NCBI GenBank assembly: GCA_905182995.1
Contig: CAJJDP010000088.1
Span: 81,381 to 145,380 of the forward strand
Length of the DNA stretch: 64,000 nt
Source: Paramecium octaurelia
Lineage: Eukaryota; Ciliophora; Oligohymenophorea; Peniculida; Parameciidae
Direction: 5' to 3'
In this document: piece by piece, positions 47,783 through 60,195 of the stretch
How the letters are laid out: each line of letters begins with the position of its first letter
How positions within the stretch are numbered: position 1 is the first letter of the stretch
The notes under the pieces: model-generated
The model's input: the letters and a program-made list of their open reading frames with translations, nothing else
Databases searched by the model: none
What the model was told of the DNA's origin: nothing
Made by a program: the position numbers and the translations under genes

Positions 47783-48189
47783 ATTGTCCCTTTATTATGA
47801 TTATTCTTTTTATCGATTATATTTTTTATATCATTAAAATGGCTGAACAGGAACAATTAGAGCAAAACTCAAATTACTTCTAGAATGCCAACATTATCGT
47901 ATGAGCTCTTTATAACTAATTAAAATATAATTTGATTTCAATTCTAGAAAAAATTAAATTATATTATAATTCTATCTTTATTTCTTATATTAGAGTTTTA
48001 TCAAATAACAATTAGACAAAATAAAAGTTAGTTCAAACTAAATAGTACTAGAATACAACATTTAACGTCTTAATTCATTTTCCCAAAGTATTGAAACGAA
48101 ATAATTTATTTGTTATTTTATATAAAATAAAGTGATTTCGATAGTGGGGCTTATTACAATTGAATATCTAAAATATACAATGTTATGAA
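47783..48189. other. intergenic region with short ORF fragment
   Basis: 407 bp. An ATG at 47839 opens a 21-codon frame (MAEQEQLEQNSNYFQN) that looks like a gene start but cannot be continued by an intron of normal size. The rest is A+T-rich without features. Confidence 0.4.
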
Positions 48190-48525
48190 TCAATTCGAAA
48201 AATAGTTACACAATTATTAAATTTCTGTTAAGCAATTTGCATCTATTTTGGATGTTAGTATGTCTTGAAGCAATTCAAAACTTGAAAAATATTTTAGGGT
48301 CAACTATTTTGCTTGTTGGTCATTCTTTAGGCTGAGTAGGGTGCTCTTGGTTTTCTTGTTTAGTAAGACTTTAAAATTTGCATTTTGCTTGAAGATACCC
48401 TTATGATGGATCTCTAGAGAAAGACAAATAAAATAGTTACTAAGGTGATTTATCAAGAGGTTCGAAATCTGGCGATATCTATGTCTTGTTGCGGTGGATT
48501 GGTCTGTATTAAATATTGTTGACAT
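48190..48525 (-). CDS. small basic protein of unknown function
   Basis: 102 aa if a 27-nt intron (GTAACT...TAG) is removed. The N-terminus is polar (MSTIFNTDQSTATRHRYRQ), the middle basic (NKKTKSTLLSLKNDQQAK). The start lies 95 bp from the divergent ubiquitin protease. No family is recognised. Confidence 0.45.
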
Positions 48526-48620
48526 GATATATATTTATCATTTTTCAAACAAATATAATTAGTTGTTGACAAATTACACGTTATTATTCTATTTATGAAC
48601 TTAATTAATAATCATTATAT

Positions 48621-50876
48621 ATGGATCAGAAATTTATCTAAGCAAAAAGTCTCCAAGAAAAATTGAATTTGATATGGTCTCAGGACAGGAGATTGGCTCC
48701 ACTTGAACTGGAGAACTTATACAAGAGCATCCACGCAGAAACACAACATGGTTACTAAATATTGGATAAGGCATTGGATCGAAATTTTGGCGGTCTTCTT
48801 CCAGACAAGGCTTCTTATAGCATGGATTATAATGAGGGGGTTTTTAAGAGAATTACAGAATCTTTGGATAACTTGGAAATGGTTGGACTATATGCAAAGT
48901 ATGTAATACAAAATTGTCGTGTTGAGTCACATAGGCCCTTGCTCAAGCAATTAGGATATGTGGCGGAGAGGTTAATCAGAAAGTTTAGATAATAGGGGAC
49001 CATTGAGGAAAAATTGCACTTGAACAAAGAAATAGTAATTGATTTGGTGAGTAGATTATGTCCTAAAGACATGACCTACAACCCAGAGTTGCTGCAACTA
49101 ATATTGAAGGCATATAAAGATTATAAGGACGAGGAGTTGCTGAAAAGACTAGCTGATTCTCTGATACAGCAATGCAAAGACAATGCGAATTAGAATAGCG
49201 ACCATGATTGGTTGATGCTGATATCCACTATATTTGATTAAGCTCTTGAATAATAAGGAATCTGCCTATACATCTTATTAAAAAAGATTGGAAGCAACAA
49301 GTTGGGTCACATTATTGGGGAACATAGAAATTACTTTTTAATCAATTACTTTGATAATCCCGACAAATCGGTGAGAATATTTAAGGGGCTCATAAAATAT
49401 AGTATTTTAAGTGAAAATCTCTAAATTTTGTAGGAAGTTACAGATATTTTGGAGGAGCAGATGAAGCAGAATAGTAATTAGAGCTGTCATCTAATATTAA
49501 GTGAAATATATGTTGAGGTCGTCTTACCATTATTATTGCCTTAATTGCATTAGAACACGAGCATTCTGGATCTCTTGTAAGTTTATATGATTGGGATGTC
49601 AAGATGTCAAGAATTATTAACTAATGATTGCATTATGATTATGTACGAGAGATTGAGACTAGTAATTGATTTGAGATAGAATGATAGATCGATTTTCGAT
49701 AAAATATATGGATTTATGAATGCAATTTACAAAAAGTATTAAAATAAATTGGTTCACCACGATTAATTTTCTAAATTGCTCTACATTGCTAGAGATAAAT
49801 GTTTCGACTAATTTAATCAGATAGATCATCCTGTGTGGGATTGTCAAAAGTTGAAGAATCTAAACTTTGATGACTCTTTGTATGATAGACCCAATCATGA
49901 CAATTATGTGGGATTGGAGAACCTTACCAACACTTGTTTTATGAATAGTATACTGCAAGCTCTTTACATGACTGATAGATTTAGGTAATTCATTTTAATA
50001 AACTCAATACCTGAAGCCAAACAGTACAATGCTCTAAGAAAATTGTTTATGTTATTGAATTTTTAGAAGTCTGGATTTTGTTCACCATATGAATTAAAGA
50101 GATTGCTTCGAGCTCCATATTGCAATTCAAATGACCAACAAGATGTTGGAGAATTCGCACATCACTTTTTAGAAGATCTCCTTAAATACATTCCAAAAGA
50201 ATTATAAGAAATACTGGAGAGAATCTTCTTTGGAACTCATAGATCAGTAATTGAATGTCCTAATTGTGATGTTTCATTTGGTCAGATTGAAAAGTTTTTG
50301 GGAGTTGATTTGCATCTAAATAAATATACTGAGTTGAAGGACATGATTGCATAGGTCTACGAAGAAGAGAAAATTGAATTCACTTGTGAGAAGTGTTAGC
50401 GAAAATCCAATGATATCAAAAAATCTATTTAATTGAATGATTTACCTCCTGTCTTGTTTATGACCATTTAAAGGTATGATTTCATATCTAACAAGATTTT
50501 AATATGATGCTCAATCGTAATAAATGACTAAGATCCTGGCCAAGGTACCTCTCAGATTTTTAATTGACATGAGAGAGGTATTCCAACAACAACATCTGGA
50601 TGCCATGGATAGTTAATATATATTATATGCATTCATTGTTCATTTAGGAAAAAACAGTTACTCAGGTCACTATTCTTGTTATGCAAGATCTATGTCTAAA
50701 CCAGAAACTTGGATTTGCTTTGATGATGCTCAGATTAATAAATATGAACTATCAAGTGAAGATCTAAATTCGTAATTGATGTAAAATTTAACCCATTCTA
50801 TTATAGTGATGAGGAGACACCATATTTACTCTTTTACAAAAATAAATCTGGTCACTATTTAAGTATCAATAAATGA
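48621..50876 (+). CDS. ubiquitin-specific protease (USP, C19)
   Basis: 726 aa with three introns (27, 22 and 26 nt). The N-terminal 400 residues are helical, HEAT-like and of unknown role. The catalytic domain begins GLENLTNTCFMNSILQAL, with the Cys in the TCFMNS box (a T replaces the usual Gly in NLGNT), then QQDVGEFAHHFLEDLL. A zinc ribbon is marked by CPNCDVSFG and CEKCQRKS. The His box is NSYSGHYSCYARS with the downstream WICFDDAQI. The end TPYLLFYKNKSGHY fits the last USP strand, which required the final 26-nt intron. It removes ubiquitin from proteins. Confidence 0.95.
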
Positions 50877-51098
50877 AAATATATATATCTAATTATAAGA
50901 GAATCTTCATTTTCATACATAATATCATTTAAATCTTTTATCTTGATATTTATATATAAGAATATTTTGATCCTAAAATTTGATATTAATTATTCACTAG
51001 GAGATAGTATTTTTATCCAAAATTCCTCTCTTCTCAGTTAATAATCGGATGCAAATAAAAAATCAAAATTATAGTAAGTGTATAATTAAATTTAATAA

Positions 51099-52873
51099 TC
51101 ATTATTATTTAACCACTTTCCTTAAGGCATAACAAATTTTGTGTTCTAAAGTGGTTTCAATGTCAACATCAACTTCAAACGTCTTTCCTTAGAGTGGGAA
51201 TTTGATTCTATATTTAACTGTTAGTAATCTAAACAGGAACAGATAATCCTTATTTTTGTCATAAGCTTCCGCTTCCTTCTTTTAAACAGTAAAGGCCAAG
51301 GTCCCTTCTAACCATTTGTTAATATTATTTCTGAAATCCATGTCATGCTTAAGTAATTTACCCATAGCTAACTCTACCTTCTAGAGCAATCCACTTTGAA
51401 CTTTTGCATCAATAAGGATGGGCACAGAATGACGTAAGGCCTTTCTCAATTTAGCATAAGTTTCTAAGGCCAACCACAATCCTTTGCTCGACTTTTGTTA
51501 CATTTCCTTAAGAGATTCAAAGAATAGAACGAAAGAATTGAGTTTTTTATTATTCGCTTTATTAACACTTTTGACAAAGACATCGAAAACTACATTAGAT
51601 ATAGCATCTCTGGCAAAAGTAATGGCAGCCACAAAAGAGTCTATAAAATATGTGGTTACTCTCATATCGGTTCCTCCACCTACAACTACACTTTTGCCAA
51701 GATTTGAGTTTTCTTCAACCATGGCTTTGTTCTATTTGTTTCTTGCTTTTAATTCCATTTTTGTTTTCCAAAGATTAAGGCATAACTATTTCAGAGATTT
51801 AGCATGATTCCTTTCGAATAAATCAAGACAAGCATCTATTTTGATATGGAATTTTTCAGCCCAAGCTGGTGGCATTCTAGGTTCCATACCACCTGATTAG
51901 ACAGTAATTTACTGTGGCATAGCAGGTTTCTAGAAATGATATGATATATTTACTGCATCTTCTCTGACTTTGGCTATTTCTTCTTATTTGAATCTATTGT
52001 CTCTCGCTAGCATACTCAACTCTTGGGCATAGCTTCTATTCAAATCTAAGATACGTCTGACTTCATGTTCGAGGATCCTGATCTTATCGAATGCATCGAC
52101 TAATTCGTTATCTTTGAGATAGAGTGCTTCAGCAAATTGTTTGTCAAGTGCTTCTAATTTCAGTACTTTTTCTCTTAATTCAGCTTCCAACCTAGCAGTT
52201 TGGTGATCGAGTGTGAATCTCAAGGATGCAATTTCTTCATCAGCTTTTCTTTTCGATTCAGTTAACTCATTGATTCTTCTTCTCTAATCTTAGATCTCGG
52301 CATTCTTGTCATTTAGTTACTGAGTCAGACTTTGGACATCAAAATTGTATTGCTTATCGCCCAGTTCTAATTTATTCAGCAAGAGGTCTCTGTCCAATAT
52401 GAGATTTTGCACATCATTTTTAATTTCAAATTGCTTTTCATATGTTTTTTCAGCGTTTAGATTTGATTCTTGGGTTTTCTTTTTAATAGTTTCAAATTGA
52501 GCAGTTTATTGTTGGTAGATGGTGTATAATTTCTTCAATTGATCCTTGTAGAGCTACAATTCATAGGCTGCCTTTTGGTAATCTGATTCAAAGCCCTGTT
52601 TGGCATGTTCGGATACATCCAAATCATGTTACAATTGCTAGGTTGATTAGGTTTAAATACTTGAATGTAATCATTCATTTTTTAGATTTGATAATTGTAT
52701 TGCTCCTCTCTCTCCTCAAATTCACGATACCTTTCATCGTAATAATAATCTGGTTGATTGAGTTGTTGGGTGGATTGTTGGTATTGTTGGGGGATGGGAT
52801 ATTGTGGCTATTATTTTTTGGTGACATATGGAGAATTGTCATGACGGTGAACACCTGTGGGCGAGGTAGACAT
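51099..52873 (-). CDS. coiled-coil protein, ciliate type
   Basis: 583 aa with one 23-nt intron. The N-terminus is Pro/Gln/Tyr-rich (PQYPIPQQYQQ), then a coiled coil at about 85-290 (QLYKDQLKKLYTIY, RRRINELTESKRKADEEI, VRRILDLNRSYAQELSM). The last 250 residues are ordered and helical (TTYFIDSFVAAITFARDAI, KALRHSVPILIDAKV) and end in a beta-rich piece (VKYRIKFPLQGKTFEVDVDI). A cytoskeletal or basal-body role is plausible but not shown. It shares a 50-bp spacer with the divergent J-protein gene. Confidence 0.8.
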
Positions 52874-52923
52874 TTTAAATTCTGTCTGTTATTTAAATAA
52901 AATTCTAGAATAAATTAAAGTTA

Positions 52924-54479
52924 ATGAAAGTCGTGTTGCTGGCAATTTTCTTGTTGCTCGTATTGGCTGGAGAGGATTATTACCAACTGCTAGGATTGAA
53001 GAGAGGGGCAAGTGACGCTGAAATCAAGAAGGCTTTCAAGAAATAGTCTCTGAAGTACCACCCAGACAAGAATAAGGGGAATGAGGAGAAGGTTGATCAA
53101 TTATTCTTATTTTGTGTAGGCTCAGAAATAATTCTAAAAAATAGTGAATGCCTATGAGACCTTAAAAGACCCAGAGAAAAGACAGATTTACGATTAATAT
53201 GGTGAGGAGGGTGTAAACAAGCATGAACAACAATAACAATAAGGTGGTGGAGGAGGAGGATTCCACAATTTTGGAGGTGGTTTTGAAGAAATGTTTTCAT
53301 AATTCTTTAGGGGAGGCAGTGGAGGTGGCGGTGGTCATCAGCAATTCCATTTTAATTTTGGAGGGTCAGGATTTGGAAATCAAGGTGGTGGTGGTGGATT
53401 CGGGAATCAAGAGGATGAAGGTCAAAGAAAGAAAGACAATCTGTTTGAAAATACAGATGTGTATACTCTTGATATGAGTAACCTCTCTCGATTTTACAGA
53501 AGAGAAGAAGTTTGGGTAATATATTTCTATTTGCCCAATGGGGAAGGATAGAGGCACAAAAAACTAATTATAGAATTGGCTGAAAAATATGCTGGCATTT
53601 TTAGAGTCGCTGCTGTTGATTGTGAAGATGATGAAGCATTGTGTGAAGATGAATTCTCTGCTAAACGATATCCTTCTCTTTCCATTTATGCATCTCGTCT
53701 CTCTGCTGAACCTATTAAGTACAAAGGGAAGTGGGAAATAAATGAGATGGCAAAGGAGGCTGTTGATCTGATGGAGGATTTTGTCATTGTCTTGAGTGGA
53801 TTCAACTTCTAGGAGTATATTGAAAAGTCAAAACCTAAGGTTATTCTATTTACCAATAAAAAATCGACTCCTCCTTTGTTCAAGGCTCTTTCAAAAGAAT
53901 TCAAGGGGAAATTGGAATTTGCAATGATTCGATAATCTGAAAGGCAGTTATCTTCCATTTTCAAGATTACTGAATTCCCTAGTTTGATTGTTGCCAAAAA
54001 TGATCAAGACTTCAAGGTGTTTGAATCAGAATTCAAGAAAGATCAGATTGTTAAATTCCTTAGATAATTTGCCTATGGATAGAGGAAGGAAGTCTAGGTG
54101 AAGGAAATTTAAAAATTGAATGGATAAAATTACGAATAATGTATAGTAAAGGGAAATGGGTTGTGTTTCTTATTGTTGATAGAAAATGAATTAGATTTAG
54201 AGTTGGTATCCAAAATCCCTCATAAATATTAAAATGAAAACATTTCCTTCTATTATGGATCTCTAAAGTATTTTATTTCATCACATTAGGTAATTGACAT
54301 CGAAATTTGAAGCAAAGCAAACTCAACCTTATGCTGTGATTATAAAACCTAAGCGATAAACTTATGCTGTGTAGAATTCAATAGAACCAAATGAAATCAT
54401 AACATTCATTGATGATGTACTTGGAGGAGGAAGAACATTCAAGAAAATGCATTCTACTTTTAGAAAAGAAGAGTTGTGA
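52924..54479 (+). CDS. ER-lumenal J-protein with thioredoxin-like domains (DNAJC16/ERdj-like)
   Basis: 501 aa with introns of 28 nt and 22 nt. A signal peptide (MKVVLLAIFLLLVLAG) is followed at once by a J domain, YYQLLGLKRGASDAEIKKAF, with the intact HPD motif in KYHPDKNKG. A Gly/Phe-rich region holds runs of glycine (near 105-170). Two thioredoxin-like folds follow (VWVIYFYLPNGEGQRH, FRVAAVDCEDDEALCE, KRYPSLSIY; then PKVILFTNKKSTPPLF), but the usual CxxC is replaced by non-cysteine residues. It should recruit BiP/Hsp70 to clients in the ER. No C-terminal KDEL-type signal is seen. Confidence 0.93.
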
Positions 54480-54526
54480 ATTGTATTTTAATTTGCTTTT
54501 ATTCGTTAATTTTAACAACTATTTTA

Positions 54527-55643
54527 ATGGATAATATAGTACAACATGTAGATGACGAATTTAATGAAGGCAAACAGGATTCCTATCAGCAGCCTGAAAA
54601 ATTATCAGACAATCTAGCAAGAACAGTCTTCTTCGATTCTAACAACCTTCCTTAAGTGGAATGCTACTACCATAAAGGTTATTATATATCTAACATGTGT
54701 CGAGCACCTCAATGTATAATACCTTTATGTCCTCTTTGCATACATCTTCATTCTAAGGAACATGTCAATGAAGGCACATATCCAGTGTTTGAATCATTGG
54801 AGGTCTTATTAAACCAAGCAAACGATCATGTCAATAATGAATGTAAATATTCGCATTTTCTATACTTTTAGTAAAGAAATTCACTAACTCATATTACGAT
54901 ATCAAAAAGCATGTGAATACCTTTGAGGTTCATGCAGATAAAACTATAAAAAAGATTAGAGAAATCAAGAAACGGATGTAAGATGTTGTTGAACAATTCT
55001 TCAATGGTTTAGAGAATGAAGTCTAGCACAAATAGAAGAAGAATGTGAATAATCAAGAGAGAGATGCTAAACATTTGCTATCAATGATTGAAGAGAGATG
55101 GAGATCAATGAAAGAGATGTTGAATACATTTTAGAGTTCAGATTGTTTAACAGCACTCATACCCTACTTCACAACAACCTTTTAAGAGGATAACCAGGTG
55201 TATTACAAGAAGATAGGGGAGTACATAAATGCATTTCCAACTGTCAGTAGCGAGGTCTAAATTGATTAACACAGAGCGTAAATAAATATGTAATAATCAA
55301 AAGATCTGAGTTGAGCGTGTTTCTGAGTTCAATAATACAAGTTCGACATACTTCAATCCCCGATTTCATTGGCATTCATTAATTGCCTACGACCAATGTT
55401 ACTGAGAGCACTAAAATCAATTCTCTGTAAGGCAGCAGAATCAAGGAGCCGTTGCGTGTCACAATTCCAGAGAAGAAAACTTAATTTGAATCATTTGAAC
55501 TTCGGAAATCACCTGTTTAGAGTATAAGAGCTTAAAGAAGTCCACCTCCAAATTCATAGAGTATGTATCCTTATCCTGTGCATCCTTCCGTGCATCAATA
55601 TCCTCCTCCGCATTACTTACCACCACAATACCATAGATTTTGA
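54527..55643 (+). CDS. B-box-like zinc-binding protein with coiled coil
   Basis: 353 aa with introns of 29 nt and 26 nt. Residues 45-85 have the Cys/His spacing of a B-box-like finger: VECYYHKGYYISNMCRAPQC then LCPLCIHLHSKEH. A long coiled coil (about 110-240) follows, then a disordered, Pro/Tyr-rich tail (YPYPVHPSVHQYPPPHYLPP). This is a TRIM-like layout without RING; many Paramecium proteins share it. A scaffold role is inferred. Confidence 0.82.
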
Positions 55644-55751
55644 AAGATATTATTACAAAATAATATAATTATATTTTAAGTTGATTAATTTTAGCATGAT
55701 TTTAAAAACATAAAAAGGTGTCTTGAATCACTGAAAATGTAATTAAAATAC

Positions 55752-56303
55752 ATGTTTGAAGAAACCGAAAGATAATTACTAAAATTTCTTAGGAGTTTGG
55801 CCAAAGATTCAACTGAAGAGATAATCATTGAGGATGCTGAAATGGATTGTATTCCAGATTCTATCAAGGCCGAATTGGAGAAGTTTAGTCTACTGTCTCT
55901 TCAATTGAATAAGTGCAAATTAAAGAGTCTCTCCAATCTACCTGATTCGAAATCTATAATCAGAGTGTGTTTGGATCACAATCAATTGAGTGGGAAGGAA
56001 TTGTCCAAATTAAATATCTACCCAAATCTTGTTGCCTTGTCGATCATGGATAATCAGTTCGATTCTATTGAGGACATCAAATAGCTGGCTTTGCTCAATC
56101 ATCTTTCTCAATTAAATGTGTACAGAAACCCAGTGGCTGATCAACCCAAATTTAGATAGGAGACCTTCGAAGTCCTAAGCAAATTAGTGTTGTTAGATAA
56201 TCTATCCAAGACTGGGGACGAGATTCAATTGAATGAGGAAGTGAAGATCAGCAAAAATTTGGAAACCATCGATCCTTCAGATTAGAGAAAAATAATAGGA
56301 TGA
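55752..56303 (+). CDS. leucine-rich-repeat protein (ANP32/U2A'-like)
   Basis: An intronless 183-aa frame. Four LRRs can be seen: LSLQLNKCKLKSLSNLPD, IIRVCLDHNQLSGKEL, LVALSIMDNQFDSIEDI and LSQLNVYRNPVAD, followed by the LRR-cap style segment FRQETFEVLSKLVLLDNL. This spacing is that of ANP32 and U2A' proteins. The long acidic tail of ANP32 is missing, the C-terminus being only mildly charged. Nuclear role is inferred. Confidence 0.88.
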
Positions 56304-56337
56304 GTTAAATTTTATATTATTTTAATAATTTATATAA

Positions 56338-57264
56338 ATGCAGATGCAAGAAACGTAATTGTACAGGAAATCTGCTAATCATTTTAATGTTAGCAATTCT
56401 CTCCAATTACTCTATTGTTTTATCAAAATAAGCATTGGAACATACTTACTTTTACCTACCCAACAATGCAATTACAACTCATTTTCTGAATTCTACTATG
56501 AAAACCCATTGCATAAATGGATATCTTGGATAGTGATTCATTCCATATTAAATACTATCTTGTATTTCAATTAGATAGTGTACATGAATGTAGAGGAAAA
56601 CCGACGTAATTTGGCGTAGAAGTTGGATTAAATAAGAGATTAAGAAGAACAATTCTAAGCCCATTTTATTGAGGATTCAAAATAAATAAGCATTTTGACA
56701 AGATAAATCAAATATGAAGTCTAAAAGTCAGTCTTATGTGGTAAATGGTACAGTCGTCTATTGGGCATTATATACTAATTGCTCTTCTTATCCGGATTGG
56801 CAATATTTCTATCGTAAGACACATCAAGAACAGGGTGTGAATATTATTAATACTATTTCCTGTGCACAATCCTTATACTCTCAATCTATTAATACATAGA
56901 CTTATACATCATAGCAATATTTTGTGTTCTATTTTCACCATTTTTGATTTTGTTTTTGATATACTATTGTGTCTCACAGTAAGTTCTATACAAATGATTT
57001 TTAGTTGCACTAAAAGACAGCAAAAAAGAGAAGCTATGGAAAGATTGAACATTTAGAGTTACAAACCCAATTGTGTTGAAGGAGATCCAGAATGTACTAT
57101 TTGCAGATGTGCATACGAGTTAGGAGAAAGCATCCTAACACTAACTTGCAGCAAGTTCCATCATTTCCACGAATCATGCATAATGGTATATTGGTTTGAT
57201 ATTAAACTGCTAGAGTTGGATGAATGTAAATTCAACATGCCCACTATGTAGAAAAGCCATATGA
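56338..57264 (+). CDS. membrane RING-H2 E3 ubiquitin ligase
   Basis: 290 aa with introns of 26 nt and 28 nt, both near the 3' end. Four to five hydrophobic helices (for example WISWIVIHSILNTILYF, YLLLSG-type segment LLFLSGLAIFL, and IIAIFCVLFSPFLILFLIYY) lead to a C-terminal RING-H2: CTICRCAYELGESILTLTC, then HHFHESCI and WMNVNSTCPLCRK. The second intron falls inside the RING. It should transfer ubiquitin to membrane or cytosolic proteins from an internal membrane; the compartment is not indicated. Confidence 0.9.
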
Positions 57265-57306
57265 AAACATCTTATATATAATATATTTAGAATATTGAAT
57301 AGACAT

Positions 57307-57744
57307 TCATATAAAGCCAAATACGCAAAAAGCTGGATATTAATGTTGTTTGTTCTAAGACTTCTCTATTTCCTTGACTGGCAATTTAGCATATTTGAAC
57401 TCCATCTTCTTTGGTTCATAGGTAATGAATTTGAACATGCCGTAACTAAAAACGACTAATAGTGTCATGGGCATTATTCCAGCCATGAAGATGACTCCTG
57501 GCACTGATCCAAATAGAGCATACTGACTGGCCAGTTTATTCTCTGTAATTGGTTGGAATAGTCTTGCAACACCATCTCTCAATGAACAAAACCAAGTATA
57601 TAATCTTGGCTCTTGTTAATCATATACAGACATATCGGTTTATGCCTTCTCAAGTAAACTCAATGCTCCCTGTAAGGTATGTCTCTCTGTCTATGCATGA
57701 ACACACAATCCGAAAAGTAGAATTGCCAAAATAATTTATTTCAT
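57307..57744 (-). CDS. small type I membrane protein of unknown function
   Basis: An intronless 145-aa frame. Signal peptide MKQIILAILLFGLCVHA, a lumenal stretch of about 60 residues, one transmembrane helix (VPGVIFMAGIMPMTLLVVF) and a short basic tail (EPKKMEFKYAKLPVKE). I do not recognise the family. Its ATG lies only 10 bp after the stop of the upstream transporter gene on the same strand. Confidence 0.75.
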
Positions 57745-57754
57745 TAATTAACAA

Positions 57755-58669
57755 TCATAAAATCACACTAACCAAACACCCACAAACTAAAACACTCCCA
57801 ATAATGCTTAAATTGTTGAGACTCTCATTCAACACCACGATATCGAAAAAGTAACTAAACAGAACCTATGACTGTCCCACGAGTGACATCTTATTCAATT
57901 TTCCCAATATGAAGCATCTATTCATGAAAAACTGAGCCAGTCCTCCAGACGCACTATTCAACAATAAAAATACCCATTCTTAATATGTGGGGAATACCAG
58001 CTATGATTAATTATACAACTCAAAAAGCATAGGCAATATGATTGTGTAAAAGGAGAAGTATTGGAGAATTGCAATTTAATGCACTGACTTTGCTAAGTGA
58101 GAGATAATCACTTAGACTATTGATTACGTAATTGAAGATGTCAATGCCAACATCACTCCTAACATGTGCATATCGTATTCTCTATTTGCATCCACAGTCC
58201 ATCCCAGAGCCATAAGTAAAAAGGGAGGTCTGGCTATCAAAATCACTCCGATGATACACAATAAAATTATTATTAAAAGTTTTAATGTCAACTTATCTGT
58301 CTTTGTGATGTATGCAGCTATCAAAGCTGTCCACAATGGTGAGATCTTCGATAACACTATTACTTCTGAGGACTAAATCAAACGAACTGCCCAAAACCAA
58401 GCCACTGTCCCCAAGCCTCCACACAATCCTCTCCATTGCAATTTATTTATCTATTTTTATGGATAACTATCAATTTTGTCCTTGGCAATCCATTTTAACA
58501 TCATTATTGTGAACAATGATCTAACATACAACACTTAAGTTGGAGCCACATTTGGCACTAATTTAATAGTCAAAGCAGTCAAGGCGAAGAAACAACTCGA
58601 AAGCAAACTATAAACAATCGGAATTGCTGTTGAATGGCGGCATTCTAATTCTTAAATTAATTAATTCAT
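57755..58669 (-). CDS. EamA-type drug/metabolite transporter (SLC35G-like)
   Basis: An intronless 304-aa frame with about ten hydrophobic helices in two EamA repeats. Typical pieces are SLLSSCFFALTALTIKLV, SPLWTALIAAYI (the conserved P at the repeat end), LLIIILLCIIGVILIARP, and in the second half GVMLALTSSITQSIVQVI and LIIGS-like NNLSIIGSVLVCGCLVSV. DMT proteins carry nucleotide sugars, amino acids or other metabolites; the substrate is not deducible. The start ATG is the only one in frame before the first helix. Confidence 0.9.
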
Positions 58670-58771
58670 AAAAATTACTAAGTTAATTTTTCATAGCATT
58701 TATTATGCTACCCTTTGTATGCACTACTAATATTTTGCCATCTTATTCACAACTATTAATATACTTTTGAA

Positions 58772-59317
58772 ATGACTTTCTCTTTCTGGAGGTTAATCTC
58801 AGTTTTGATGTAATTCATTCAAGTTATTTTATGTTTATTACTCGCTTTCAAAAATGTGTAATTGAATTAAATCAAATATGATGATGAATAGCCTCTTATT
58901 TTCACATTGGAACAATAAAAAATAAATCCTATAAATTAAGCAAATCTTTAATTAAACAAATTATTAAAATATTTATTCATTACAAATTAGGATATGAATT
59001 ATATCAGATATAATAAAAATAACATTTAAAAATCAAGGTCTTCTATGAAGCAAAAGAATTAACCTTGTAAAAGCAGTGGCAATCCTTGCTAGAAACGCCC
59101 ATCGAATTTTTTTGGGAAATTGTTAAAATTTAGCTAAAGCCTCTTTGTCTAAGAAGACTTTCAAGAGGATGTGTATCCAATTCAGCATCATCAAGGTCAA
59201 AATAGCCTTCAAGAGGGACAAAAAAAGAAAATACCTCTCCTGAATAAACCTTTAAAACATCTACTGACTATCTTGGAACATAAATCCAGTTATTCATCAT
59301 AATTAGAGTAGCAATGA
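58772..59317 (+). CDS. signal-anchored protein of unknown function
   Basis: An intronless 181-aa frame. The first helix (LISVLMQFIQVILCLLLAF) is a signal peptide or anchor; the rest is Gln/Asn/Lys-rich with two Cys in a KSSGNPCQKRPS stretch and a FFGKLLKFSQSLFVQEDF segment. It is divergent from the transporter, 102 bp away. No family is recognised. Confidence 0.55.
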
Positions 59318-59528
59318 AAATTGTATATTTTAATATTTATGGATTTATGTTGAAAGCTTTTCTCATAACCAAATAAATATTATTGGCTTCTAGTACTTAT
59401 AACAATAATTTATTTAATTATAAGCCTAATTATTTCTTATATATAATAATTTTAATAAAGAAATTAAAAATGGGATTTAAATTCACCGGCAAGTTTTCTA
59501 TTTCTTATTAATTATTTTACTAAAAACT

Positions 59529-59852
59529 ATGTATAGAGAAGAGAATAGATCATTGTTCAATAAAAAGGAAAAATACCTGATTAACAAAAGAATAAGAGCA
59601 TTTAAATTATTGCTCTAAGAGAATTTGATTTAAAAAATAGTTAATGAAAAAGATTTTCTCGATCAAATGGAAAAGAAGAGCTAAATGAGCTAAGAGGAGA
59701 AAGTAGCTTTCAACATAAAATACGCTCCTTTATATAATAACATACACTAAGAATACAGAAAATACTTAGTTAATAAAAGATAAAAAAAAAATACGAATTA
59801 AAATAGAGAAAATAATCCCAAGCACAATCAATTACTGAAAGAGATGTATTGA
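59529..59852 (+). CDS. small Lys/Gln-rich protein, uncertain
   Basis: A 107-aa frame from ATG at 59529 (MYREENRSLFNKKEKYLI...), basic and helical (LLLQENLIQKIVNEKDFL). An upstream ATG at 59470 lies in another frame; joining them would need a 44-nt intron, larger than any other here, so I prefer the downstream start. No family is recognised. Confidence 0.4.
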
Positions 59853-60195
59853 AACTATCTATCATTATGATTGTATTTAAATATCTAATTATAATATTAT
59901 AATTAAATTTATACCCAAAAGATGATTAACCAAAGATATAAAAACATAATCTCCGGCTATTTGGTTTGCATTTAAGTTAATAATTTGGTCTATTACACAT
60001 TTATTGTTGGTATACCTTTCATCCTATTTAAGTGAGTTTCAAGTGAATAGCAGAGTCAAATGAGGATGAATATTAATTCGACTTTTGCAATTTTATAATA
60101 GAACCTTTATTTTAGATTTGATGATTACTGACAGGGATGGATCATTTATTTTTGAATATTTCAGATTTAATCAATAAAATTTTTATTGAATTAAA
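59853..60195. other. intergenic region, nothing seen
   Basis: 343 bp of A+T-rich DNA between two plus-strand small genes, with no further ORF or repeat that I can support. Confidence 0.5.
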
